From: Brotaphodocola sp003480315
GTDB taxonomy: Bacteria; Bacillota; Clostridia; Lachnospirales; Lachnospiraceae
Direction: 5' to 3' (one strand)
Assembly: GCF_964246085.1 (NCBI RefSeq)
Contig: NZ_CAXTPD010000017.1
DNA length: 64,000 nucleotides
Position numbers and translations under genes: made by a program. How positions within the stretch are numbered: the first letter of the stretch is position 1; every line of letters begins with the position of its first letter. This document shows positions 24,691-33,055 of this stretch, piece by piece. The notes under the pieces are model-generated. The model saw only the letters and a list, made by a program, of their open reading frames with translations. It searched no databases and was not told the origin of the DNA.

Positions 24691-26571
24691 TTAGACTGCT
24701 GCGCTGGCTGCTATGCTGCCTTTGCGCGGTTCTTCTTTCGGCAGCTGACCGATAGTAGAAAAAACACCTTTTTTCATATCCTCAGCCCGGATCAGGGCTT
24801 TCTTAGCGTCCATTTCCGCTTTTTTCTGCGCCTTGATTTTGTCCTCATACCGTTTCTGTGCGCCGCTGGCTTTTCGTTTCAAATAGTTCTGATGGAGCCT
24901 GTCCTTGCGTTCTTCTTTTTTTCGCAATTCTTCCTGTTCCTCCGGGGTTAAAGGAACCGGCTGTAAGGATGGTGGGATATAGCGTCCTAAAAAATTGAAG
25001 TAGATTTCAATTTCCTGCGTGGTGTCCTGACTGCCTTTTCGGGCGCGTTCGTGGACAAGGATTTTCTCTACAAACTCGTTGAACATGGTGTTTGTCAGCG
25101 TGTCAAAATTCTCGTATTTATCAATCAGGGCTATAAATTTCTCCGCTGATTTCTGGCTTTGCTCGTAGCCGGTAACAGCCTTTTCCAGCTCTGCAATTTC
25201 AATCTCAAGTGCATCCTGCTCTTTGGCATACTGTGCATCAAGCGCCCTATATCGTGCATCCGGCAGCTTACCGAGGGCGTTGTCCTCATAGATTTTGCAA
25301 ATCAGTTTTTCCAGTTCTCCGGCTCTCTTTTGAGCAGCAGCTAGACGCCTGCGCTTTTTCGATATATCGGCACTCTGTTGAGCAACCTGCGTTTCCTGAA
25401 CGGTGTGAATAAATTCCGTCCGGTCATTTCTGGAATATTCAGCGATAGCTCGGAGCGTGTCAGAAACCAATGTCAGGACAGCACTCTCATTGATACGGTG
25501 TTGTGTAGGGCATAGTGTCCCACACGGAACTTTGGTATAATTGGAACAGGTATATTGAGAAATCCGCCTGCCATTGTTGGTGCGGTGGACATACATCTTG
25601 CCGCCGCAATCGGCACAATAGAGCAAACCTGTGAGGGGAGCCGCTTCGCCCCAGCCGTTTGGATAACGCCGTACATTGCTGCGGATTTTCTGCGCCAAAT
25701 CAAAGGTCTGCTGGTCGATAATGGCTTCATGGGTATTCTCAAAGATCGTCCATTCGTCCTCAGAAACATAGTGGCTTTTCTTGTCCTTAAAGTGCTTGCG
25801 GGTCTTGAAATTGATGGTATGCCCTAAATACTCTCGTTTTTTCAAAATGTTCACGATGGTAGATGATCCCCATCCATAGGGGTCTTTGACCGGCTTTGAA
25901 CGGTTCACACCCTCGTTGAAGCGGGCAAGGTGTACGACAGGAATTTCAATCCGGTCTGCGGATAATTTGCAGGCGATCTGATAAGGCCCATATCCCTCCA
26001 GCGTGAGGGAGAAGATACGGCGCACCACTTCGGCAGCTTCCTCATCTACCAGCCAATGCTCCCGATTTTCATCCCACAAGTAGCCGTAAATCACGGTGCC
26101 TGTCAGGTGCTTACCGCTCATGCCTTTTGACTTAAACACAGAGCGGATTTTCCGGCTGGTGTCGCGGGCGTAAAACTCATTCATGATATTGCGGAAGGGC
26201 GTAAAATCATCGTCGCCTTTCAGACTGTCCACGCCATCGTTGATGGCAATTAACCGGACGCCGCGCTGCCGCAAAATCTCCATGACCTGGCCGACTTTCA
26301 GATAGTCACGCCCCAACCGGCTCATGTCCTTGATGACGATTGCCTCTACACGCCCTGCCTCCACTTCCTCCATCATCGCCAAAAATCCGGGGCGGTCAAA
26401 ACGAGTGCCTGAGATACCATCATCGGTAAAGTGCGTAGGGTTGGGCAGCCCATTCCGGCGGGCAAAATCCTCTAACATCTGTTTTTGGTTGGATATGGAA
26501 TTGCTCTCGCCCTGTAACTCATCGTCCCGGCTCAGGCGCTCGTACAGTGGGGTGATTTTTTCGTTTCTCAT
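24691..26571 (-). CDS. tnpX: TnpX-type large serine recombinase of IME 2
   Basis: A 626-residue recombinase. Its resolvase domain has YERLSRDDELQGESNSISNQ with the catalytic Ser at about residue 14. The recombinase domain follows, then a zinc ribbon (LLYCADCGGKMY .. YTCSNYTKVPCGTLC), a long coiled coil and a Lys-rich C-terminal extension (LRKKEERKDRLHQNYLKRKA). It should catalyse IME 2 excision and integration at the GG dinucleotide in traG. CAGGAGGTACAGCT precedes the ATG. An inverted repeat at 26595-26655 covers its promoter and the element end. Confidence 0.92.
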   Translation of the reverse strand: MRNEKITPLYERLSRDDELQGESNSISNQKQMLEDFARRNGLPNPTHFTDDGISGTRFDRPGFLAMMEEVEAGRVEAIVIKDMSRLGRDYLKVGQVMEILRQRGVRLIAINDGVDSLKGDDDFTPFRNIMNEFYARDTSRKIRSVFKSKGMSGKHLTGTVIYGYLWDENREHWLVDEEAAEVVRRIFSLTLEGYGPYQIACKLSADRIEIPVVHLARFNEGVNRSKPVKDPYGWGSSTIVNILKKREYLGHTINFKTRKHFKDKKSHYVSEDEWTIFENTHEAIIDQQTFDLAQKIRSNVRRYPNGWGEAAPLTGLLYCADCGGKMYVHRTNNGRRISQYTCSNYTKVPCGTLCPTQHRINESAVLTLVSDTLRAIAEYSRNDRTEFIHTVQETQVAQQSADISKKRRRLAAAQKRAGELEKLICKIYEDNALGKLPDARYRALDAQYAKEQDALEIEIAELEKAVTGYEQSQKSAEKFIALIDKYENFDTLTNTMFNEFVEKILVHERARKGSQDTTQEIEIYFNFLGRYIPPSLQPVPLTPEEQEELRKKEERKDRLHQNYLKRKASGAQKRYEDKIKAQKKAEMDAKKALIRAEDMKKGVFSTIGQLPKEEPRKGSIAASAAV

Positions 26572-26594
26572 AGCTGTACCTCCTGAAACAAAAA

Positions 26595-26655
26595 TGCTCT
26601 AAGTGATTGCTTTACTAACCATGACAAAATCATGATTAAGAAGTCACTTAGAGCA
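26595..26655. repeat. Inverted repeat between tnpX and the IME 2 right end
   Basis: TGCTCTAAGTGA (26595-26606) and TCACTTAGAGCA (26644-26655) are perfect 12-bp arms, with an inner CATGA/TCATG pair. It is placed 8 bases from the crossover and just upstream of tnpX, so it is likely the recombinase binding site and perhaps also an autoregulatory operator. Confidence 0.65.
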
Positions 26656-26662
26656 TATATCA

Positions 26663-26664
26663 CC
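26663..26664. other. Right attachment core (CC) of IME 2
   Basis: CC between the element (..gagcatatatca) and traG (ggctgccagctt). Joining the traG halves across one copy recreates the codons L-A-A-G-K-T-A-K. Confidence 0.85.
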
Positions 26665-27681
26665 GGCTGCCAGCTTATATTTCTTATACTGCCGCACTGC
26701 GAAGTGGTTTGGCTTTTCCGATTCCAGTGCATCAAACATCAGGTCTACGGGGTTTTTGAACTCCTCGTCATCCTCACGGACTTCCATGGCGTTGATGAAC
26801 TCGATGAGGGTGGAGAAGTTTTGCTCCTCCACCGGAGCCTCATAATGGATATAGCCAATCAACGCGCAATACAGCAATGTTTCCGCCTTGACCCAGAAAT
26901 CGTCTCCGGCCTTGCCTTCGCCTTTGGTATTGGCAATCAGCGTTGTTACCAGCTTCAAGATGTCCTTTTCGCTATGGATATAGGCGAAAGGGTTATAATG
27001 CATGGACTTCTTGAAGTTGATTGTATTTAGGACCTTGATTCGGTACGGCTCATAAATGACCTTGCCGTGCTTATCCTTCATGGGCTTTCCGTCTTTCCCC
27101 GGCTTGGGTGCGCCCCTTTGGAGCATTTTTCCGCACTCCACCAAAATGGTTCCCTTCGGGTCCGTCACAACATAGGAGCTGTGCATCTGCATCAGGTTGG
27201 GTTTCAGCCAGAATCGGGTCTTACCGGAACCGGAGCCGCCAATCACCAGTACATTTTTGTTTCTGGCAGTCTTGGGGTCCTTGGGGCGGCTGTTCATGGT
27301 CAGGCTCTCCGTTTTCGTCAGAATCACATTGTTCTGAAATACAGGATCAACGTAAGGTGCAATATCCTCACGGGTTCCCCAGCGGGCCGAACCATATTCC
27401 AAACCATGTCGATATTTCTTGGCGTTCTTGCTTTTAAGATACACCGCCAGCCTCAGACCAACACCGCAGCACAGCCCTACCAACAAGTCCAATGGATGCA
27501 GGCTTGGCCAGAAACTTTGCAGCGCCCCAGGCAGAACCGCAACCAGCGAAAGAAACTTTTCTGAAGCATCCGCCCCTTGTGCCATTCGCCATGCCTCTCC
27601 AAAATTGGTAGCAAACAGCCCCAGCAGGATATACGGCATATTCAGCAAAACGAGCTTTTTGATGTCCAATGTCTTTTTCAT
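26665..27681 (-). pseudogene. traG: TraG/VirD4 coupling protein, 5' part of gene split by IME 2
   Basis: 339 native codons from an ATG at 27681. Two N-terminal membrane helices (VLLNMPYILLGLFATNFGEA; LLVGLCCGVGLRLAVYL) are followed by the TraG start of the ATPase domain with Walker A VIGGSGSGKTRFWLKPN. The frame runs six more codons into IME 2 (GDICSK) and stops at 26644. It encodes the Walker A but not the Walker B half, so it cannot work as a coupling protein until IME 2 excises. Confidence 0.92.
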
Positions 27682-28178
27682 CGTTCCAGCTCCTTTCGCT
27701 TGGTGCGATCCACCACAGCATTTTTAACCATCTCTTTGAACTGGTTAAGTTTTGCCAGTACGGACGGGCGCTCTGTTTTCGTTGCCTTTTTGACCTTTTT
27801 GTTGGTGTACTCTGTAAAAGCTGCTGTCAGAGCATCTGCATCACGGCCTTTGAAAAAAATCAGGTACTTTGGCGGAGAACTGCTGCGGTCCTTTTTCACC
27901 GCATAATCCACACCATATTTCCGGGCGATTTTCTCAAACTCCTTGATAGAGGGGTCTGTGATCTCAATGTTGGATATTCCCTGATTCTGCCCGACAAGTT
28001 GCTTCACAGTCTGTTTTCCATGCGGAACAACCGGCGCATCACGGCTTCTCTGTTTTTCCAGCTTCTTTTCCTTTCGATGTGCCATGTACTTGCTTATGGC
28101 AGCCTTAAACATTCTGCCGGTAAACTTTGTTCCACTGACAACCAGCGTCAAAGTTCTGTTTTCCACTTCTTCCTGCAT
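27678..28178 (-). CDS. pcfB: PcfB family protein (DUF3801)
   Basis: A 166-residue basic protein. It has LTLVVSGTKFTGRMFKAAIS near the N-terminus, then SNIEITDPSIKEFEKIARKY, GVDYAVKKDRSSSPPKYLIF and a Lys-rich C-terminus. PcfB of pCF10 is an accessory to the coupling protein/relaxase. The gene overlaps traG by 4 bases (ATGA), fitting that role. The start ATG at 28178 is family-typical; an upstream in-frame ATG at 28199 is possible. Confidence 0.8.
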   Translation of the reverse strand: MQEEVENRTLTLVVSGTKFTGRMFKAAISKYMAHRKEKKLEKQRSRDAPVVPHGKQTVKQLVGQNQGISNIEITDPSIKEFEKIARKYGVDYAVKKDRSSSPPKYLIFFKGRDADALTAAFTEYTNKKVKKATKTERPSVLAKLNQFKEMVKNAVVDRTKRKELER

Positions 28179-28263
28179 TTTCTCGCCTCCTTTCCACAAA
28201 ATGTGCAGGGGTGGTGCATTTCTTTCTAAGGCGGGACCACCAGCCGCCGGAGGAGGTATTTTT

Positions 28264-28683
28264 TCATCGCTCCATCCCGCGGCTCTTTTTCTTTACCGGC
28301 TTCTTATCCGGCAGATTCCACTCTTTCCGGAACTCTGCCACACCTTTGGGATCAAATGCCGTCAGCTTCTCCAGATCAAAGGCAACAGCAGAATATTTTC
28401 CATAACCGGACTGAACCTGATAGGGAAGCACCTTCCCCAATTTGTTCTCTTTGATGAATCGCAGCAAATCCTTGCTGATGTCACCGGAAATAAACGCCTC
28501 TCCGGGGTCCAGGGAATATCCTGGTAGGTTCACCGTCATATCTGCAAACGCCTCTGCTCCATCTTCTGTATGGGTAATCATGCCGATATAAAGCCGCTGA
28601 TTATTCGCATACATTCCAAGTTGCAGCGATATGGTTTCTTCCCCATATTCCCACTTAAAGGGTACTTTCTTTTCCTCATTCAT
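28264..28683 (-). CDS. DUF4313-like ICE accessory protein
   Basis: A 139-residue protein (EEKKVPFKWEYGEETISLQL, YADNQ-like YANNQRLYIGMITH, GYGKYSAVAFDLEKLTAFDP) with a basic tail KKPVKKKSRGMER. It matches small accessory proteins between PcfB and the replication genes in Tn1549-like ICEs. No function is known. Confidence 0.6.
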   Translation of the reverse strand: MNEEKKVPFKWEYGEETISLQLGMYANNQRLYIGMITHTEDGAEAFADMTVNLPGYSLDPGEAFISGDISKDLLRFIKENKLGKVLPYQVQSGYGKYSAVAFDLEKLTAFDPKGVAEFRKEWNLPDKKPVKKKSRGMER

Positions 28684-28695
28684 ATCGGATTCCTC

Positions 28696-29007
28696 CTATC
28701 GTATCTGTTCTTTGTGGTCATAAAACAAATCTCCATTTCTGACCTTTGCATGGCTGAGAATCTTGATCTGCCCATTTGCCTGACTGTCCAGAGCTTTTTC
28801 ATAGCCTATATCTGACAAAAACAGGCGGGTGCGTTCTCCTTTCCAGCCAACCGGGGAGTCATGCGTCAGTACATCAAAAATAATCATGTGCCGGGTGTTC
28901 TCCGCAAATCGCTGGAGATCCATGTAGTCATGACCGTGATAGTTCTGCGCCCCGGCTTTCTGGCGCATTTCCTCCATCAGCTGCCCGATTGTTTTGCCTT
29001 CCTGCAT
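28696..29007 (-). CDS. ICE accessory protein, paralogue of 30972-31247
   Basis: A 103-residue protein. The second half (ERTRLFLSDIGYEKALDSQA, GQIKILSHAKVRNGDLFYD) aligns with EEMRLFLTEDGYQAALQSQQ and EIKIKRYARVIEGHILDF of the protein at 30972-31247, so the two are homologous. Function unknown. The start at 29007 has GGAAAGGAAGTGGGTTTT ahead of it. Confidence 0.6.
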   Translation of the reverse strand: MQEGKTIGQLMEEMRQKAGAQNYHGHDYMDLQRFAENTRHMIIFDVLTHDSPVGWKGERTRLFLSDIGYEKALDSQANGQIKILSHAKVRNGDLFYDHKEQIR

Positions 29008-29029
29008 AAAACCCACTTCCTTTCCGTTC

Positions 29030-29776
29030 TTATGAGACCAGCAAGATCATCTCCCGCAGCTGAGCAAAGTAGAGCTTTCCCTTTGGCGTAACCAGCGTGT
29101 AGGAGCCGGTATGCCCGTGATTGCAGTAGTCTTTCACACAGAACAGCCCCGTATTTTTCACATTGGCATAGGGCAGCACATTGCCGGATGCTGTGCGGTA
29201 CACAAACCGTCGTTCTATCAGAAACCGAACAAACCGGCGCTCCGGGACATCCAACTCTTTGGCGGTTGTCCTGAGATTGGTGCTGTGCTTTAAGTCGATG
29301 AACAGGTCATAGAAAGCGGCTTTGCCCTCCAGCTGTGCATTTTCCTTACGCAGAGAAATATTTGCTTCACGCTCAGCCAACAAGTCTGAGCAGAGCTTCA
29401 TCAGAGCCTCCGGGGAAGTAGCTACCTCCCAAAGCTTCTCTCTTGTGAGATAGGCCCCGTGCTTGCGAATGGTAGGCAGAACCTCATCGAATACCCACTG
29501 TTCAAACTGTTCTGCCGATGGCAATTTGCTGTGAACAATCAGGCGGTACAAATCTCCTTCGGGGATAAAAGTCATACTGATTTTGCGGTCGGGGCTTTGT
29601 GGGTGAGGTGCGTCGCGTTTCACGACATACCTACAATGGCGGATAATTGCATCGCGGGAATTGCTGTACCCCAGCGCAGCGGCCACATCCGTTCCGCAGA
29701 ACAGGTATTTGCCGTTTTCTTCGATGACCCGGATACTGCCAAACTCCGGGTTTTTGAAAATTTCCATCTGGTTCAT
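29030..29776 (-). CDS. BRO/KilAC-type antirepressor
   Basis: A 248-residue protein. The N-terminal BRO domain (GSIRVIEENGKYLFCGTDVA, SNSRDAIIRHCRYV, FEQWVFDEVLPTIRKHGAYL) and a C-terminal KilAC-like domain (TNLRTTAKELDVPERRFVRF) are typical of phage antirepressors. In an ICE it may relieve repression of transfer genes. AAGGAGGCACGAC precedes the ATG. Confidence 0.85.
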   Translation of the reverse strand: MNQMEIFKNPEFGSIRVIEENGKYLFCGTDVAAALGYSNSRDAIIRHCRYVVKRDAPHPQSPDRKISMTFIPEGDLYRLIVHSKLPSAEQFEQWVFDEVLPTIRKHGAYLTREKLWEVATSPEALMKLCSDLLAEREANISLRKENAQLEGKAAFYDLFIDLKHSTNLRTTAKELDVPERRFVRFLIERRFVYRTASGNVLPYANVKNTGLFCVKDYCNHGHTGSYTLVTPKGKLYFAQLREMILLVS

Positions 29777-29810
29777 GTCGTGCCTCCTTTGGCATGATAA
29801 AAGGCGGCCT

Positions 29811-30689
29811 TTACCAGCCGCCTGCGTGCATATCGTGGTTGACCAATGAAGTGAAGTGATTATTCATGGTGGTAGGCGCATTGAACAGCACCGCAAGCAG
29901 GTACTGCTTCATGTTGCGTACCTGGGTGGTGTTCTTTTGCAGACAGTCCATGACAAACTCGATGTGGGAGCTGTCCAGTTTCAAAAAACGGGAACGCACG
30001 ATTTCGTGAGGAAAGTCTGCCCCAGAGATCCGGGTGGTCTTTCGTCTGGCACAGACCGTTTCTACCAACAGCTCTACGATCTCATTCAGGTCATCCAGGT
30101 AGAGAGGATAACGCTGCTTCAGACAGTCATACTCGATATTCTCCAAAATCAATTCCCGATAATTTTCTATCTCTGTGACAGACATCGCATCTCTTCCTTT
30201 CCGTTCCGGCGGTCTTGCCGCCGCTGTTTCCCGGAAGGGAATGGAATCGGTACTTGATCCATAAGTAATTGATTTTTCTGTATTTGATTTCTCTATATTT
30301 AATTCTGCGGGCTTTTCCGTATCCGGTTTTACCATATCCGGGTTTTCCGTATCTGGTGAAACCACATCTGACGGCAGCATATCCAGCTTCTTTGGCTGTG
30401 GCTGCTCATAAATGATGTACTCGGTATCAGTAATACGGCCATTCGCACCGCGAAGCTGCCTGCGAACAATATAGCCAGCTGTTTCCAACTCTTTGAGCGC
30501 AGAGCCAATGGCGTCCACACCCTCCTTACAGATGGCAGCCAGCCCTCTGGTAGTGTAATTCCACTCCTCTGGCAAAGACAGCATCATGGAAAGCAGCCCC
30601 TTGGCTTTTAACGACAGGTTTGCATTTCGTAAATGATAATTGCTCATCACGGTATAATCACGGGTCCGTTCAATGCGAAAAACGGCCAT
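29811..30689 (-). CDS. Replication initiator-like protein (DUF6017 type) with in-gene iterons
   Basis: A 292-residue protein. The N-terminal winged-helix (RDYTVMSNYHLRNANLSLKA .. EGVDAIGSALKELETAGYIV) is of the replication-initiator/RepA type. A repetitive D-T-E-x-P linker follows, then a DUF6017-like C-terminal domain (YDCLKQRYPLYLDDLNEIVE, SHIEFVMDCLQKNTTQVRN). The start at 30689 (MAVFRIERTRDYTV) is the family start. The repetitive linker DNA suggests the ICE A replication origin lies here. Confidence 0.75.
   Translation of the reverse strand: MAVFRIERTRDYTVMSNYHLRNANLSLKAKGLLSMMLSLPEEWNYTTRGLAAICKEGVDAIGSALKELETAGYIVRRQLRGANGRITDTEYIIYEQPQPKKLDMLPSDVVSPDTENPDMVKPDTEKPAELNIEKSNTEKSITYGSSTDSIPFRETAAARPPERKGRDAMSVTEIENYRELILENIEYDCLKQRYPLYLDDLNEIVELLVETVCARRKTTRISGADFPHEIVRSRFLKLDSSHIEFVMDCLQKNTTQVRNMKQYLLAVLFNAPTTMNNHFTSLVNHDMHAGGW
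30269..30370. repeat. 15-bp tandem repeats inside the ICE A rep gene
   Basis: Four 15-bp units start at 30311, 30326, 30341 and 30356 (for example gcttttccgtatccg, ggttttccgtatctg). Two or three more degenerate units (gatttttctgtattt, gatttctctatattt) occupy 30269-30300. They encode a five-residue repeat (D-T-E-K-P, D-M-V-K-P, D-T-E-N-P). They are candidate iterons. Confidence 0.6.
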
Positions 30690-30756
30690 CGACCTCACTC
30701 CTTCCGAATTTTGGGTACAAAAAAACCGCAATCCTCATTCCAAAGAATTGCGGTGT

Positions 30757-30942
30757 TCAACACTTTTCAAATTTTCTTGCATAGAACCAAAACAGCGGCT
30801 TTCGAGGACGCGCCTCTGTAAATGGCTCCTCCTGGGCAAAAGGAAGTGTTTGCATCACTCGGTCAATATCCGTTGATTCCATGTCATGCTGAGATTTGCA
30901 ATCTTCCCGGATTGCTTCTTGAATTTCCTTTACCGTACACAT
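30757..30942 (-). CDS. Small hypothetical protein
   Basis: A 61-residue acidic protein beginning MCTVKEIQEAIREDCKSQHD and ending RKPLFWFYARKFEKC. AAAGGAATGACT precedes the chosen ATG (30942). It lies between the two-component replication/partition genes in ICE A. Family not recognised. Confidence 0.5.
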   Translation of the reverse strand: MCTVKEIQEAIREDCKSQHDMESTDIDRVMQTLPFAQEEPFTEARPRKPLFWFYARKFEKC

Positions 30943-30971
30943 AGTCATTCCTTTCCTTTCGTTGTATGAGT

Positions 30972-31247
30972 TTATGAGCGGCGGCGTTTTCCCGGTTTGA
31001 AATCGAGGATATGTCCCTCAATCACACGAGCGTAACGCTTGATCTTGATCTCCCGGCACTGCTGGCTTTGCAGGGCAGCCTGATACCCGTCCTCGGTCAA
31101 AAACAGCCGCATTTCCTCTCCGGGGCTGCCGTAAGCTGTGCTGGGACACAGGACGGAAAACTCAATCATCCAGCGGGTGTTATCCCAAAACCTCTCTACG
31201 GCGAGAATCTTGTGTCCTTTCAGCTCACGGGCTGAAATATCCCTCAT
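30972..31247 (-). CDS. ICE accessory protein, paralogue of 28696-29007
   Basis: A 91-residue protein (ELKGHKILAVERFWDNTRWM, PGEEMRLFLTEDGYQAALQS, KRYARVIEGHILDFKPGKRR). It is homologous to the product at 28696-29007. It lies directly after parB. Function unknown. Confidence 0.6.
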   Translation of the reverse strand: MRDISARELKGHKILAVERFWDNTRWMIEFSVLCPSTAYGSPGEEMRLFLTEDGYQAALQSQQCREIKIKRYARVIEGHILDFKPGKRRRS

Positions 31248-31259
31248 AGGCGGCTCCTT

Positions 31260-32189
31260 TCATCGTTCCTGGTCTCTCTGACGCTTTTTCTGCCATGCCT
31301 CCAGCAACTTGATGATGGTTTCCTGCATCCGCTGGGGCGTATAGCTTTTAGGGAAATACTTCCGCAAGGTGTCAGAGGTAAATGTCACTCGATCCAGATC
31401 GCTTTTCTTTTCCTCACCCATGATGACACGCATCATATCGAGGGTCAGATGCCCCTCCTGACTGTATTTCTTGAGCCGCTGGGCTTGAGAAAGAGAAGGG
31501 GTAGCCTGTTCGCTGTCCATCGCGTCCAGCAGGTCTACCTGTTCCTCCTTTTTGAGAAAGGACAGCTCATAGGCAGGGTTCAGGGCAATCTTCTTTTCAT
31601 CCACCATATCCATCAATTCAGAAATCAGCTCTGTCAGACGGATATAGCGCTGAATTTGATTTCGACTTTGCCCCACCTGTTCAGCAAGCAACTGGTCTGA
31701 TCGCTTTTGTGTCCCAACTTGGGACACATTTTCTTTACTCGGTCTGCCAGCCTGTCTTTTCATGGCATCCAGTTTCATCTTGTAAGCAAAGGCTCTTTCA
31801 CTGGGGAGGAGACTTTCGCGTTGCAGATTGCTGTCAACCATAATGATCGTGGCGGCATCATCATCTAAATCCCGAACAATGACCGGCATGGTCTCCTTTT
31901 CTGCCAGCTCACTGGCTCTGTGCCGCCTGTGTCCGGCCACCAGTTCATAACCACCCTCCGGGTCAGGACGGGCAATCGCAGGAACCAGCACACCATACTG
32001 CTTGATACTGTCTGCGGTTTCCATCATTGCTTCGTCATCCTTGACTTTGAATGGGTGGTTCTTAAAGGGATGCAGTTCAGACAGCGGAATCTCCTGAATC
32101 TTTTCCAGCTTTGCATCCTGACGGCCTTCTTCGGTGGAGAACAGATCATCTACCGAGGCCAGCTCTATTTTTTTCGCGCTGCTTTTCAA
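31260..32189 (-). CDS. parB: ParB/Spo0J family partition protein
   Basis: A 309-residue protein. The ParB N-domain has the arginine box (ELVAGHRRHRASELAEKETM) with CTPase-type flanking motifs (SNLQRESLLPSERAFAYKMK). The HTH is LLAEQVGQSRNQIQRYIRLT, and a C-terminal dimerization region follows. It acts with ParA to stabilise the excised ICE circle. The start is TTG after GGAGGTGTTGAAAC. The gene overlaps parA by 44 bases and contains a perfect 19-bp palindrome. Confidence 0.88.
   Translation of the reverse strand: MKSSAKKIELASVDDLFSTEEGRQDAKLEKIQEIPLSELHPFKNHPFKVKDDEAMMETADSIKQYGVLVPAIARPDPEGGYELVAGHRRHRASELAEKETMPVIVRDLDDDAATIIMVDSNLQRESLLPSERAFAYKMKLDAMKRQAGRPSKENVSQVGTQKRSDQLLAEQVGQSRNQIQRYIRLTELISELMDMVDEKKIALNPAYELSFLKKEEQVDLLDAMDSEQATPSLSQAQRLKKYSQEGHLTLDMMRVIMGEEKKSDLDRVTFTSDTLRKYFPKSYTPQRMQETIIKLLEAWQKKRQRDQER
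31709..31727. other. 19-bp perfect palindrome inside parB, candidate parS
   Basis: GTGTCCCAACTTGGGACAC has perfect 9-bp arms around a single central base. It sits within the parB coding sequence (N-V-S-Q-V-G-T-Q). Centromere sites inside or beside parB are common, so this is a candidate ParB binding site. Confidence 0.5.
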
Positions 32190-32967
32190 GTTTCAACACC
32201 TCCTTCGTCAGATTTCGATACCCCTCTGCCACCTTGCCGCCAGGGTCATGGGCGAAAATACTTTTTCCCTCTGCGCTGATTTCCTTTGCACGGACAGAAT
32301 GGGGGATCTCTGTGCCGAATACTTTGATCTTGCTGCCATAGGTCTCCCGCAGGAGCGCAGAAATCTCTTTGGCAAAGTTGGTTCGGCTGTCCACCATCGT
32401 CAGCAGGATACCGTCAATCTGGAGCTTGGGGTTGATTTGCCTCTTTACCTTGTTTACCGTGGAGAGCAGCTGTTCCAGTCCTTTGGCGGGCAGATACTCT
32501 GCCTGCACGGGAATTATGATCCTGTTCGCAGCCGCCAGCGCATTGACCGTAAGCATCCCCAACGAGGGCTGACAATCAATCAGGATATGGGAATATTGTC
32601 CCTTCAGTGTGTCCAGATATTGCCGTAAAATCGTTTCACGGCTCATGGCGTTTACCAAAGAAACCTCCATACCGGAAAGCTGAATATCCGCAGGCATCAG
32701 GTCAACGCCTTCTGCATGATGCAGAATACCTTCTCCGGGGCGTATAGGCTGATCCATCAGAATTTTGCCCATTGCATCCGACAGTGTAAATGGCAGCTTG
32801 TCTGGTTGCGGATTTCCCAAGCTGATTGTCAGGCTTCCTTGCGGGTCCCCGTCGATCAGAAGCACTTTCTTTCCGGCCTGTGCCAGACCTATTCCCAAGT
32901 TCGCACAGGTTGTTGTTTTGCCAACGCCGCCTTTCTGGTTGGCGATGGCGATGATTTGCGTGTTCAA
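32146..32967 (-). CDS. parA: ParA/Soj family ATPase
   Basis: A 273-residue partition ATPase. It has the deviant Walker A ANQKGGVGKTTTCANLGIGL, Walker B-type ILIDCQPSLGMLTVNAL and the PVQAEYLPAKGLEQL motif. It works with ParB. The start is TTG (TTGAACACG), with AGGAGGAGG in front. It is the last ICE A gene before rlmD. Confidence 0.9.
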   Translation of the reverse strand: MNTQIIAIANQKGGVGKTTTCANLGIGLAQAGKKVLLIDGDPQGSLTISLGNPQPDKLPFTLSDAMGKILMDQPIRPGEGILHHAEGVDLMPADIQLSGMEVSLVNAMSRETILRQYLDTLKGQYSHILIDCQPSLGMLTVNALAAANRIIIPVQAEYLPAKGLEQLLSTVNKVKRQINPKLQIDGILLTMVDSRTNFAKEISALLRETYGSKIKVFGTEIPHSVRAKEISAEGKSIFAHDPGGKVAEGYRNLTKEVLKLEKQREKNRAGLGR

Positions 32968-32993
32968 ATAAACCTCCTCCTTCTACAAAAAAT

Positions 32994-33055
32994 ATCCCTA
33001 TTCCGAAAAATAGGGATGAAAAAAGCCGCTTACTCAAATAAATGAATAAACGGCT
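32994..33055 (-). terminator. Tandem terminators after rlmD
   Basis: Minus strand, first: AGCCG..CGGCT stem with inner TTA/TAA pairs, followed by TTTTTTC (33055-33018). Second: ATCCCTATT / AATAGGGAT stem (33017-32994) followed by ATTTTTTG. They end rlmD transcription before parA. The ICE A boundary probably lies in or next to this segment. Confidence 0.65.

Larger units (their letters stand above)
9826..26664. mobile_element. IME 2, 16.84-kb Tn4451-like mobilizable element inserted in traG
   Basis: Boundaries come from the split traG frame: traG ends cggttttgCC at 9825 and resumes after CC at 26663-26664 as ggctgccag. The crossover dinucleotide is CC (GG on the coding strand). Contents: hypothetical gene, TnpW, DnaC-like, Rep, VLP, RelB/YafQ, MobA relaxase with oriT, DUF3847, three sigma-like genes, an ABC transporter with two-component system, small regulators, TnpV and a TnpX-type recombinase beside the right end. 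Confidence 0.9.
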
